A stretch of DNA of 6,987 nucleotides, from NCBI GenBank assembly GCA_022701475.1, contig JAKOOI010000419.1, positions 1-6,987 of the forward strand, read 5' to 3'. Source of the stretch: Weeksellaceae bacterium (GTDB taxonomy: Bacteria; Bacteroidota; Bacteroidia; Flavobacteriales; Weeksellaceae). The notes beneath the pieces were generated by a model. The model did not search any database and was not told the origin of the DNA. It saw only the letters and a program-made list of their open reading frames with translations. Each line of letters opens with the position of its first letter. The first letter of the stretch is position 1. Both the position numbers and the translations under genes were made by a program. This document shows positions 1 to 6,534 of the stretch, piece after piece.

Positions 1-223
1 AATAAGAGAAAGGCATCATCATCAGCTCTGCCGATTTTTTCAGTCGCTCAAAATGTTCCCGTGCTTTGAATATTTTCGTTCCGGAAGCTGTTCTGTACGC
101 CTTGATGCCCTCAAATACAGCATATCCATAATGCAGCGACTGTCCGTAAAGGTCTGTAGAAGCTTTGGAAGCCGGTAAGAATTCCCCGTTGTAGTAGAGG
201 ACACTTTTTTCGTTATAGTACAT
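1..223 (-). CDS. ilvE: Branched-chain amino acid aminotransferase, N-terminal part (runs off the left edge)
   Basis: The first 74 residues of a class IV (D-alanine aminotransferase fold) PLP enzyme are visible; the rest lies beyond base 1. The family transfers the amino group between glutamate and the 2-oxo acids of Ile, Val and Leu in the cytoplasm, the last step of their synthesis. Recognition rests on the opening MYYNEKSVLYYNGEF, the motif SLHYGYAVFEGIKAY at residues 29-43 and HFERL at 57-61, where R60 matches the arginine that binds the PLP phosphate. The start ATG at 221-223 fits the usual N-terminus of this family. The stretch before it is A/T-rich with no Shine-Dalgarno, as is normal in Bacteroidetes. 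The gene is preceded by an isoleucine-rich leader peptide and a terminator, so its expression is probably set by charged tRNA-Ile supply. Other ilv/leu genes may follow to the left but are not in view. Confidence 0.9.
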   Translation of the reverse strand, partial: MYYNEKSVLYYNGEFLPASKASTDLYGQSLHYGYAVFEGIKAYRTASGTKIFKAREHFERLKKSAELMMMPFSY

Positions 224-255
224 ATTTTTTATTTTTAAATTTCGCTGTCAGGCAT

Positions 256-285
256 AAAAAAACCATCCCGGTGAGGATGGTTTTT
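256..285 (-). terminator. Attenuator terminator in the ilvE leader
   Basis: On the minus strand, AACCATCC (275-282) pairs with GGATGGTT (261-268) around the six-base loop TCACCG, and flanking A/T pairs can lengthen the stem. A run of seven T (262-256) follows, as in an intrinsic terminator. It lies between the leader peptide and the ilvE start, not after a full gene, so it most likely ends transcription early when isoleucine is plentiful. Its 5' arm and loop (268-280) can instead pair with the end of the leader-peptide region. Confidence 0.85.
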
Positions 286-328
286 ATATTAATTGTAAGA
301 GTTTCAATATACCATCACTCACCACCGG
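268..328 (-). promoter_or_regulatory. Antiterminator pairing of the ilvE attenuator
   Basis: The minus-strand segment CCGGTGGTGAGTGATGG (312-328) can pair with CCATCCTCACCGG (268-280). I count 13 base pairs with a three-base bulge (GTG) and a one-base bulge (T). The second segment contains most of the 5' arm and the loop of the terminator, so the two structures exclude each other. The first segment covers the leader peptide's last codons and stop, so a ribosome finishing the peptide would hide it, and one stalled at the Ile codons would leave it free. The pairing was found by hand, with no folding energy calculated. Confidence 0.7.
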
Positions 329-378
329 AATCCGATAATGATAATAATGGCAATGATAGTATTGAATGTTCTTTGCAT
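319..378 (-). CDS. Isoleucine-rich leader peptide of the ilvE attenuator
   Basis: This 19-residue open frame reads MQRTFNTIIAIIIIIGFRW. Residues 8, 9 and 11-15 are Ile, encoded by ATC ATT, then ATT ATT ATC ATT ATC, with one Ala codon between. No Val or Leu codon is present. It starts about a dozen bases after the predicted transcription start and stops within the antiterminator segment. This is the arrangement of classical amino-acid biosynthesis attenuators such as the E. coli ilv leader, in which the peptide itself has no function and its translation measures charged tRNA. The position directly before ilvE fits. The match between codon content and downstream gene makes chance unlikely. Translation is inferred, not shown. 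Confidence 0.85.
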   Translation of the reverse strand: MQRTFNTIIAIIIIIGFRW

Positions 379-396
379 TTTGTTGCTTTAATGGGA

Positions 397-426
397 CAAA
401 TGTAAGCGTTTTTTTTAATTGAACAA
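397..426 (-). promoter_or_regulatory. Promoter of the ilvE leader transcript
   Basis: On the minus strand, TTG (424-426) is followed after exactly 19 bases by TACATTTG (397-404). This matches the Bacteroidetes housekeeping consensus TTG-N19-TAnnTTTG. Transcription would begin at roughly 388-391, about ten bases before the leader-peptide ATG, giving an untranslated leader of about 165 bases before ilvE. Confidence 0.8.
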
Positions 427-474
427 GCGATCAGTAAAGTATTTTTTAAAATTCCGCAAAAAATGGCATTTCAT

Positions 475-978
475 TTATGCTAACCTCGTGAGCTGATCCA
501 GTCTTTTCAGCAAGCTGGGAATCCTGAAGTTTCCATGCATATCCTTTATATTGCCAACCATGCTTTCCGGTTCTGTACCGGCTGTGGTAAGAAAAAGAGG
601 TGTCTTGCTTTCCCCTCTGCAGATTGCCTTCCGTTTGGAGTCCGGCGCAGCGAATTCATTTTTGGCAATACCCACTACAGGGACCTGATTTTTCAAGGCT
701 TCATAAAGATAGCCGCCCAACCCTGTTTTTCCGTTATCATCTAAGGTAACGTAACCGTCAACGACAATAACATCTTCTGGTTTCAGGTCAATTTTTTCCA
801 GCAGGCTCAGGATGCAGGGCAGTTCTCTCTTGTAAAATGCGCCGCTTTCGTAGGCCGGAGCAACAGCTGTTTTTTCTGTAAAAATAAACGTTTCCTTTTC
901 GTCAGTCCAGCTTTCAAAAGCAAGGCAGACGGTGTAGGCAAAGTCGGGATAATAGTACGTATCAAATGCGTAAATCAT
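475..978 (-). CDS. nfi: Endonuclease V, short form
   Basis: This 167-residue protein is recognisable as endonuclease V, which cuts DNA (or RNA, in some members) next to inosine and thereby starts repair of deaminated adenine. The landmarks are AFD at 4-6, YxxxxFYKRELP at 43-54, VVDGY at 72-76, VVGIAK at 101-106 and RIP...RLDQLTR at 152-165. Against my memory of the Thermotoga enzyme (D43, Y80, E89, D110), the counterparts are D6, Y43, E52 and D74, with nearly the same spacing. It is much shorter than the usual 220 or so residues. About 37 residues are missing at the N-terminus, and an in-frame TAA at 985-987 rules out an upstream start. The usual C-terminal Gly-His motif is also not visible. 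The start lies 23 bases after the stop of the VOC gene, so the two are probably one transcript. No clear terminator follows. Confidence 0.85.
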   Translation of the reverse strand: MIYAFDTYYYPDFAYTVCLAFESWTDEKETFIFTEKTAVAPAYESGAFYKRELPCILSLLEKIDLKPEDVIVVDGYVTLDDNGKTGLGGYLYEALKNQVPVVGIAKNEFAAPDSKRKAICRGESKTPLFLTTAGTEPESMVGNIKDMHGNFRIPSLLKRLDQLTRLA

Positions 979-1001
979 GAATCTTTATTGTATTTAAACC
1001 C

Positions 1002-1376
1002 TTACAGGTTTTCCTTGAAAAATTCACCGAAATGCCATAGAACACCTGAAGGATCCACAACAAAGCATTCTTTTCCCCAGGGCATTATGCGGACGGGCAT
1101 AAGTTTCACCTTATCGTATTTTTCCATGAGTCCGAGACTGAGAAGGTAGCTCCAGAAGGCATCTGCATCCTCTGTTTCCACAAAAATCACGGTATTATCA
1201 ATCCAGTCTTTTACGTAAGCATCCTGAAGGTAAAAAGAGGTTTCATTCCACCTGAAAAGGGAGAATCCCGGGCTCAAGGGAACTTCATCAAAGCCAAGGT
1301 CCCTGTAAAAGCGGCTTGAGGTTTCAAAATTTTCCGAACCGATGAACGGCCTTGCGGATTTAATATTCGGTTTCAT
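1002..1376 (-). CDS. VOC-family (glyoxalase/bleomycin-resistance fold) protein
   Basis: This 124-residue cytoplasmic protein has the two-repeat VOC fold. The first repeat starts at SARPFIGSENFETSSRFYRDLGF (residues 7-29), the second at DNTVIFVETEDADAFW (60-75). It ends with the family's typical C-terminal strand, CFVVDPSGVLWHFGEF (104-119), where E118 matches the last metal ligand of metal-using members. The first strand lacks the usual His or Glu ligand, so a glyoxalase I reaction is doubtful and a binding or resistance role is equally possible. The substrate cannot be read from the sequence. It lies between the peptidase terminator and endonuclease V, and is likely cotranscribed with the latter. 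I found no convincing promoter of its own, so it may depend on readthrough or on a site inside the end of the peptidase gene. Confidence 0.8.
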   Translation of the reverse strand: MKPNIKSARPFIGSENFETSSRFYRDLGFDEVPLSPGFSLFRWNETSFYLQDAYVKDWIDNTVIFVETEDADAFWSYLLSLGLMEKYDKVKLMPVRIMPWGKECFVVDPSGVLWHFGEFFKENL

Positions 1377-1395
1377 GAGAAAAGCGGTTATGTTA

Positions 1396-1426
1396 AGAAA
1401 AGGCAGACCTTTCCGAACTGCCTTTT
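1396..1426 (-). terminator. Terminator of the M28 peptidase gene
   Basis: AAAAGGCAG and CTGCCTTTT (1398-1406 and 1418-1426) form a perfect nine-pair stem around an 11-base loop. On the minus strand the stem ends in TTTTCTT, a moderate U-tract. It begins about 20 bases after the peptidase stop codon and about 20 bases before the VOC start, so it should reduce transcription into the next two genes. The plus-strand side also ends in TTTTG, so weak two-way action is possible. Confidence 0.65.
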
Positions 1427-1446
1427 GTAATGTATGGATACGGTTT

Positions 1447-2484
1447 TTATTTTCTGTCTACGATGATTCTCTCCGTACGGTTGGCAATTTCCCAGGCGGT
1501 AGTAAAAACCAGTTGCGTTCTTTTCGCGAGCAGATCATAGTTGATCTTGTCCGGATCATCCGTAGGTTTATGGTAATCTTCATGGATCCCGTCAAAGAAA
1601 AAGGCTACAGGAACATTATTTTTGGCGAAGTTGTAATGATCAGAGCGGTAATATAAACGCTGGGGATCACTGGGATCATCGTATTTATAATTCAGTTCCA
1701 GGTTATTGGTCTTCCGGTTGGCCGCTTCGTTGATCACTTTCAGTTGGGAGCTCAGCATTTCGGAACCGATGACATAGACATACTGCTTGCCCCTGTTTTC
1801 GGGATCATCACGCCCGATCATATCGATGTTCAGATCCGCTACCGTATTGGCCAATGGAAATACCGGGTTATCCGTATAATATTCAGACCCGAACAGGCCG
1901 TGCTCCTCACCGGTTACATGCAGGAAAAGAATGGATCTTTTCGGACCTCTGCCTGCTTTTTTAGCCGACTGGAAAGCTTTTGCGATTTCCATCACGGCTA
2001 CCGTTCCGCTGCCATCGTCATCCGCACCGTTGTAAACGACTCCGTTCTGTGTACCTACATGGTCATAATGAGCGGACACCACCACAATTTCCTCAGGCTT
2101 TTCCGAACCTTCAATGAAAGCAAGGATGTTTTCAGAATCCGGAAGATTTCCGCCACCTCTTTTCTGCATGAAACCGGAAGGTACTTTCTGGTAGTAAGAC
2201 CCCAAGACTTTAGGATAGGCAATTCCCAGATTCTTATAATAGTTTACCATAAACTCCCCTGCCTTCTTCTGTCCGGGGCTGCCCGTATCCCTTCCCTCCA
2301 TCTCATCAGAGGCAATCACATATAAATTCTTCTTCAGATCTGCCACTTTAATTTCTTTGTAAGCAGCAACAAAAGCCTTGTCACCCTGCGTTGTACTTGA
2401 AGAGGCTGAACCCGTTGATGTTTTTGCCGTTCCGCAACCGATGAGTACTGCTATAGAAAATACCGGAATCAAAAATTTTTTCAT
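1447..2484 (-). CDS. M28-family zinc peptidase, lipoprotein
   Basis: This 345-residue exported protein is a predicted co-catalytic two-zinc aminopeptidase (or carboxypeptidase) of family M28. The first 16 residues form a lipoprotein signal with lipobox LIGC, so C17 would be lipid-modified. A Ser/Thr-rich linker (about 18-35) follows. Residues just after the cysteine are not acidic, which gives no hint of surface export and suggests the periplasmic face. The catalytic set is complete: H139 and D141 in SAHYDH, bridging D155 in NGADDDGSG, E193 (base) and E194 (ligand) in TGEEHG, D221 in NIDMIGRD, and H305 in HEDYHKPTDD. The specificity is not predictable; peptide scavenging or turnover of envelope peptides is plausible. 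It is divergently oriented from the aminotransferase and followed by its own terminator. The ATG at 2482-2484 gives a perfect signal peptide. Confidence 0.92.
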   Translation of the reverse strand: MKKFLIPVFSIAVLIGCGTAKTSTGSASSSTTQGDKAFVAAYKEIKVADLKKNLYVIASDEMEGRDTGSPGQKKAGEFMVNYYKNLGIAYPKVLGSYYQKVPSGFMQKRGGGNLPDSENILAFIEGSEKPEEIVVVSAHYDHVGTQNGVVYNGADDDGSGTVAVMEIAKAFQSAKKAGRGPKRSILFLHVTGEEHGLFGSEYYTDNPVFPLANTVADLNIDMIGRDDPENRGKQYVYVIGSEMLSSQLKVINEAANRKTNNLELNYKYDDPSDPQRLYYRSDHYNFAKNNVPVAFFFDGIHEDYHKPTDDPDKINYDLLAKRTQLVFTTAWEIANRTERIIVDRK

Positions 2485-2512
2485 ATTTAAAAAATAATTT
2501 CCTTAAAAATAA

Positions 2513-2521
2513 CAAAATTTA
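2513..2521 (-). promoter_or_regulatory. Possible promoter element of the M28 peptidase
   Basis: TAAATTTTG on the minus strand resembles TAnnTTTG but has one extra base between the two halves, and I see no good TTG at the expected distance. It lies about 30 bases before the start codon, in the 90-base A/T-rich divergent region. The call is weak and rests mainly on position. Confidence 0.25.
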
Positions 2522-2550
2522 TTGAATGTCTGACAGATCGGTAAATTTAC

Positions 2551-2558
2551 TATATTTG
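2551..2558 (+). promoter_or_regulatory. Promoter (-7 element) of the aminotransferase gene
   Basis: TATATTTG matches the Bacteroidetes -7 consensus TAnnTTTG exactly and lies 16 bases before the ATG, giving a short untranslated leader of about ten bases. The upstream TTG is not conserved; CTG at 2530-2532, 18 bases before, is the best substitute. The start codon region AGAAGATATGG has only a weak purine-rich stretch. Confidence 0.6.
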
Positions 2559-2574
2559 AATAAAACCAGAAGAT

Positions 2575-3720
2575 ATGGAAAAAGTTTACGGATTTACCCA
2601 TCATTCTTTTTTCTCGGAGATGTCGCAGCTCGCGCACGAGCATAACAGCTATGACCTTTCGCTGGGCCTGGCCGATTTTGATATTGACATCCGTCTGAAA
2701 GAATTTCTGAAAGAAGCCGCCGGGCAATCCACCCATCACTATGAATCCGCGGCCGGAAATGCAATGCTGATCCGTAATATTATCCGCTTCAACGGTCTGC
2801 GGCAGAACAGCATCTTTCTTTCTGAAGCAGAAGTTACCATTACGCCCTGTGCTACCTTTACCCTTTATACGGCCCTGAAATGCATACTGGATGCGGGGGA
2901 TGAGGTCATTATTATCCAGCCGTCATACTATACATACGGCCCTTCGGTGGTACTGAACCATGGTGTTCCGGTTTTCTATGATCTTGAAGATGATTTTACG
3001 GTAGACTGGGAAAAGTTCGCCAGCTGCATCACTAAAAAGACAAAAGCCATCATTATTAATTCTCCACATAACCCCACCGGAAAACTCTGGTCGGAAAGTG
3101 AATGGAAGCATCTGGCCGGCCTTATCGGTAACCGGGAAATTTATCTGATTTCCGAAGAGATTTATGATACGTATTGCTACAATGAATCCGGTCATTACAG
3201 TGCTTTCCTGCATCCTGAGCTGAGAAAAAGGTGTTTCTGCATTTTTTCGTTCGGAAAGATGTTTCATTCTACCGGATGGAAAGTCAGTTATCTGCTGGCC
3301 CCGGAAGATCTGACTTTGAAGTTCAGATGCCATCAGCAATATATTTCCTACAGTGCCAATGCGCCCTGCCAATATGCCATTGCCCGGTATCTGGAAGTAT
3401 TTGACCCCAACGAAAATCAGCAGATCATGCGGAAGAAGAGGGATCTCTTTTATGAGTTGATTCAGGACACGCCGCTTGTTCCCCTGCCAAAAGCAGAAGG
3501 TGCCGTTTTCCAGGTCGTTAATTTCAGAAAGGTTTCCCGGACGATGACGGATGTGGAATTTTCAAAGTGGCTGACCATAGAGAAAAAAGTCTCATGCCTG
3601 CCGATGTCCGCCTTTTATCATGCCAGACAGGATTCAGATTATATCCGTTTCAGTTTTGCCAAAAGAGACGGTTTGATTATCAATGCCCTGGAACATCTGA
3701 AAAACAACCTCCTGCATTAA
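2575..3720 (+). CDS. PLP-dependent aminotransferase, YbdL/methionine aminotransferase type
   Basis: This 381-residue cytoplasmic fold-type I enzyme aligns well from memory with YbdL-like methionine aminotransferases: EMSQLAHEH (15-23), LGLADFD (30-36), NSPHNPTG (162-169), SFGKMFHSTGWKV (225-237) and IRFSFAKR (357-364). Such enzymes move the amino group of methionine or aromatic amino acids to a 2-oxo acid, including the last step of methionine salvage. K228 is the Schiff-base lysine, N166 and Y197 contact the cofactor, and R358 binds the substrate carboxylate. Two positions are odd. The Asp that normally contacts the pyridine nitrogen (SDEVY in relatives) is Glu194 here, and the Gly of the usual KVGY is Ser238. 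The residues are in frame with no sign of decay. The gene stands alone on the plus strand with its own promoter and terminator. Kynurenine or glutamine transamination is an alternative. Confidence 0.87.
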   Translation: MEKVYGFTHHSFFSEMSQLAHEHNSYDLSLGLADFDIDIRLKEFLKEAAGQSTHHYESAAGNAMLIRNIIRFNGLRQNSIFLSEAEVTITPCATFTLYTALKCILDAGDEVIIIQPSYYTYGPSVVLNHGVPVFYDLEDDFTVDWEKFASCITKKTKAIIINSPHNPTGKLWSESEWKHLAGLIGNREIYLISEEIYDTYCYNESGHYSAFLHPELRKRCFCIFSFGKMFHSTGWKVSYLLAPEDLTLKFRCHQQYISYSANAPCQYAIARYLEVFDPNENQQIMRKKRDLFYELIQDTPLVPLPKAEGAVFQVVNFRKVSRTMTDVEFSKWLTIEKKVSCLPMSAFYHARQDSDYIRFSFAKRDGLIINALEHLKNNLLH

Positions 3721-3727
3721 TAAAAAC

Positions 3728-3761
3728 CCCTGTTAAAACTCACCGTCTTAACAGGGATTTT
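3728..3761. terminator. Bidirectional terminator between convergent genes
   Basis: CCCTGTTAA (3728-3736) and TTAACAGGG (3748-3756) form a perfect nine-pair stem with an 11-base loop. On the plus strand it is followed by ATTTTG and starts seven bases after the aminotransferase stop. On the minus strand it ends in GGGGTTTTTATT, a better U-tract, 15 bases after the pyrophosphatase stop. It can serve both genes. Confidence 0.85.
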
Positions 3762-3770
3762 GTACTATTT

Positions 3771-6497
3771 CTAATAGGATAATACCCTTACATCGATCCG
3801 CCTGTTTTTCGCTCTGCATTCATCGGTATCATTGGCTTCGCATACGGGATACTGCGGACCATAGCCTTCGGCCTCTACCCTGTCGCCGGCAATTCCCAGT
3901 TCGAGAAGCTTCAGTTTAACCGTCTGCGCCCTTAGATTGGAAAGGGTCTGGTTGCTTTCTTCACTTCCTGTATTGTCGGTATACCCGCCTACCTTTATTT
4001 TCAGACCGGGATAGGCGGTGAGGATTTCCACCAGATTAAGAAGCTGGGCATCAGCTCCCGGCCGGAGCTCGCTGGATCCGGTTTCAAAATACAGGTTTTC
4101 GATGGTAAACCACTTATTGGCATCCAGTGCTGCCTGATCTTTGTTTTTAATAAAACTGTACATCTGCAACAGCTGGCTATCCTGACCGAGCGATATTTTC
4201 CAGCCGCCGTCAAGCTGAATTTCCTGCAGCGCACCGGTCTCATACACAAAGTCACCATTTTCATTCAGGTATCCTTTGACTTCTGCCGGTAATGCTGCGG
4301 CGGAAGGAGTTCCCGGAACAACAACAGCAGTCTTCATCCCGGTAAGGCTTTCAATTTTAGCTGCTCTTTCCGCTTCGATCTTATCCTTGTGCAGGACCGC
4401 GAGGGTGGGCGCAATGACCAGTGAAACGATAGACATCAGCTTGATCAGGATATTCATGGAAGGTCCGGAGGTATCTTTGAAAGGATCTCCGACGGTGTCG
4501 CCGGTTACCGATGCTTTATGGGGTTCGGAACCCTTGTAATAGGTTTCACCGTTGATGACCGCTCCTTTTTCGAATGATTTCTTGGCATTGTCCCACGCAC
4601 CGCCGGCGTTATTCTGGAACATTCCCATCAGGACTCCGCAAACGGTTGCCCCGGCCAGGAATCCGCCCAGCACTTCAGGACCGAAAATAAATCCGATGAG
4701 CAGCGGCGAGACAATGGCAATGGCTCCGGGAAGCATCATTTTCCGGATGGAAGCATCGGTAGAAATGGCTACACACTTCTGGTACTCCGGTTTGCCTTTG
4801 CCTTCCAGGATTCCCGGGATTTCCCTGAACTGCCTTCTCACTTCCTCCACCATGGCCATAGCAGCCTGTCCGACAGCCGTAATGGCGAGTGACGAGAAGA
4901 TAAAAGGAATCATTCCCCCAATAAACAATCCGGCCAGTACGTCGGCTCTGTAGATATCTATTCCGTCAATTCCCGCGATACCTACGAAAGCAGCAAATAA
5001 TGCCAAAGCCGTCAACGCAGCGGAGGCGATGGCAAAGCCTTTTCCGGTGGCGGCAGTGGTGTTTCCTACCGCATCCAGGATATCCGTTTTCTCACGGACT
5101 TCCTTCGGAAGCTCGCACATTTCGGCAATTCCGCCGGCATTGTCCGCAATAGGACCGAAAGCATCAATGGCCAGCTGCATGGCCGTGGTGGCCATCATTC
5201 CGGCTGCCGCGATGGCCACACCGTAAAGGCCGGCGCACAGATAGGAGCCGTAAATGCCTCCGGCCAAGACTATAACCGGAAATAAAGTAGATTCCATACC
5301 TACGGATAGGCCGCCGATAATATTGGTAGCATGCCCTGTTGAGGACTGCCGGACAATACTCGATACCGGACGTTTTCCAATGGCCGTATAATACTCCGTA
5401 ATGATACTCATCAAAGTTCCTACGACAAGACCTACCATAATAGCCCCGAAAACACCCATTTTAGAGAATTCATGCCCTCTCAGCACCATTTTATCCGGTA
5501 AGATATAAGTTACCAGAAAATAAGAGGCTATCGCAGTGATGATGATGCTGCCCCAATTTCCCAGATTCAGGGCATTTTGAACACTTGAGATGGAAGCATC
5601 TTCATTATCATTGATCCGGACAAACAAAGTTCCTACCATAGAAAAGATGATTCCGGTACCGGCAATCAGCATGGGCAGGAGAATCGGGGCAAAGCCTCCG
5701 AAAGCATCCTGAGAAACGGTTTCCCGGCCGAGGACCATCGTTGCCAGTACGGTAGCGACATAGGACCCGAAAAGATCGGCTCCCATACCGGCCACATCGC
5801 CAACATTATCTCCTACATTGTCTGCAATGGTCGCAGGATTCCGGGGATCATCTTCCGGGATTCCGGCTTCTACTTTTCCCACCAGGTCGGCTCCTACATC
5901 GGCAGCTTTGGTGTAAATACCGCCGCCTACCCTGGCAAACAACGCGATCGATTCGGCACCCAGTGAAAAACCGGTAAGGATTTCGATGCTCCGTTCCATT
6001 TCAAGGGAACCTACCGCAGCATCGGGTGCAAAGATCTGCCTGATGATCAGGAAGAGGGCACCCAGTCCCAACACGGCGAGGCCGGCCACTCCCATCCCCA
6101 TCACGGAACCTCCCGTAAAGGAGACCTTCAGTGCCTTTGAAAGAGAGGTTCTGGCTGCTTCGGCAGTCCTTACATTGGCTTTGGTCGCTATTTTCATCCC
6201 GATAAAGCCTGCCGCAGCCGAAAATACAGCTCCTACCGCAAACGCAATCCCGATACTCCAGTGGGACCGGTTATTGCTTGCCCCCATTACGGCGAGTAAA
6301 ATAGCAACCACGATAACAAAGTACATCAGGATTTTGTATTCGGCTTTCAGAAATGCCATGGCACCGTCTGCGATATAACCGCTGATGGTTTTCATTTTTT
6401 CGTTTCCTGCCTCCTGCCGGTTTACCCAATTGCTTTGCAGAAAGGTATACACCAAAGCAATGACGCCGAAAAACGGTACTAATAAGAATAAATTCAT
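3771..6497 (-). CDS. hppA: Ion-pumping membrane pyrophosphatase fused to a C-terminal OmpA-like domain
   Basis: This 908-residue inner-membrane protein couples hydrolysis of pyrophosphate to pumping of H+ or Na+. Residues 1 to about 702 are a full membrane pyrophosphatase. They carry [19 protein letters not shown] (216-234), GPIADNAGG (448-456), [10 protein letters not shown] (628-637) and [16 protein letters not shown] (665-680), the Mg-PPi binding loops. A482 and G485 in [10 protein letters not shown] indicate the K+-dependent class, since K+-independent enzymes have Lys there. The gate Glu is absent from helix 6 (G244 and A248 at the two usual positions), while E182 stands in helix 5. Residues 703-735 are an Ala/Pro-rich linker, 736-800 a module of unknown role, and 801-908 an OmpA-like domain with D841 and R856 at the spacing of the diaminopimelate-binding pair. 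The usual family ends near 700. Both termini of this family are outside the cytoplasm, so the extra domain should reach peptidoglycan. Confidence 0.95.
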   Translation of the reverse strand: MNLFLLVPFFGVIALVYTFLQSNWVNRQEAGNEKMKTISGYIADGAMAFLKAEYKILMYFVIVVAILLAVMGASNNRSHWSIGIAFAVGAVFSAAAGFIGMKIATKANVRTAEAARTSLSKALKVSFTGGSVMGMGVAGLAVLGLGALFLIIRQIFAPDAAVGSLEMERSIEILTGFSLGAESIALFARVGGGIYTKAADVGADLVGKVEAGIPEDDPRNPATIADNVGDNVGDVAGMGADLFGSYVATVLATMVLGRETVSQDAFGGFAPILLPMLIAGTGIIFSMVGTLFVRINDNEDASISSVQNALNLGNWGSIIITAIASYFLVTYILPDKMVLRGHEFSKMGVFGAIMVGLVVGTLMSIITEYYTAIGKRPVSSIVRQSSTGHATNIIGGLSVGMESTLFPVIVLAGGIYGSYLCAGLYGVAIAAAGMMATTAMQLAIDAFGPIADNAGGIAEMCELPKEVREKTDILDAVGNTTAATGKGFAIASAALTALALFAAFVGIAGIDGIDIYRADVLAGLFIGGMIPFIFSSLAITAVGQAAMAMVEEVRRQFREIPGILEGKGKPEYQKCVAISTDASIRKMMLPGAIAIVSPLLIGFIFGPEVLGGFLAGATVCGVLMGMFQNNAGGAWDNAKKSFEKGAVINGETYYKGSEPHKASVTGDTVGDPFKDTSGPSMNILIKLMSIVSLVIAPTLAVLHKDKIEAERAAKIESLTGMKTAVVVPGTPSAAALPAEVKGYLNENGDFVYETGALQEIQLDGGWKISLGQDSQLLQMYSFIKNKDQAALDANKWFTIENLYFETGSSELRPGADAQLLNLVEILTAYPGLKIKVGGYTDNTGSEESNQTLSNLRAQTVKLKLLELGIAGDRVEAEGYGPQYPVCEANDTDECRAKNRRIDVRVLSY

Positions 6498-6526
6498 AGC
6501 TTAATATTTGTTTGGTAATAGAATAT

Positions 6527-6534
6527 TAAATATA
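6527..6534 (-). promoter_or_regulatory. Possible promoter element of the membrane pyrophosphatase gene
   Basis: TATATTTA on the minus strand differs from TAnnTTTG only in the last base and lies 30 bases before the start codon, in a very A/T-rich stretch. No TTG is found at the expected distance upstream. It is the best candidate in this region but remains uncertain. Confidence 0.3.

Noticed and set aside
248..261. The 14-base string TCAGGCATAAAAAA also occurs at 6648-6661.
   Set aside because: It is largely an A-run with a short flank, the surroundings share nothing else, and one copy belongs to the end of the attenuator terminator. Chance is the simplest explanation.
449..480. A possible terminator after endonuclease V (AAATGCCATTT with nearby T-run).
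   Set aside because: The stem is only a few A/T-rich pairs with almost no loop, so it would not be stable.
1744..2325. A 193-codon plus-strand frame opposite the M28 peptidase gene.
   Set aside because: The minus-strand protein has a lipobox and every zinc ligand of family M28; the plus-strand frame has no recognisable features and begins inside the real gene.
2503..2739. A 78-codon minus-strand frame across the divergent promoter region and the start of the aminotransferase.
   Set aside because: It overlaps the true N-terminus of the aminotransferase and the promoter, and its sequence resembles nothing known.
4276..5226. Several plus-strand open frames of 65-133 codons lie opposite the pyrophosphatase gene.
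   Set aside because: They are rich in Ala, Pro and Ser as expected from the reverse of a Gly/Ala-rich membrane protein, lack promoters, and match no family. The minus-strand frame is clearly the real gene.
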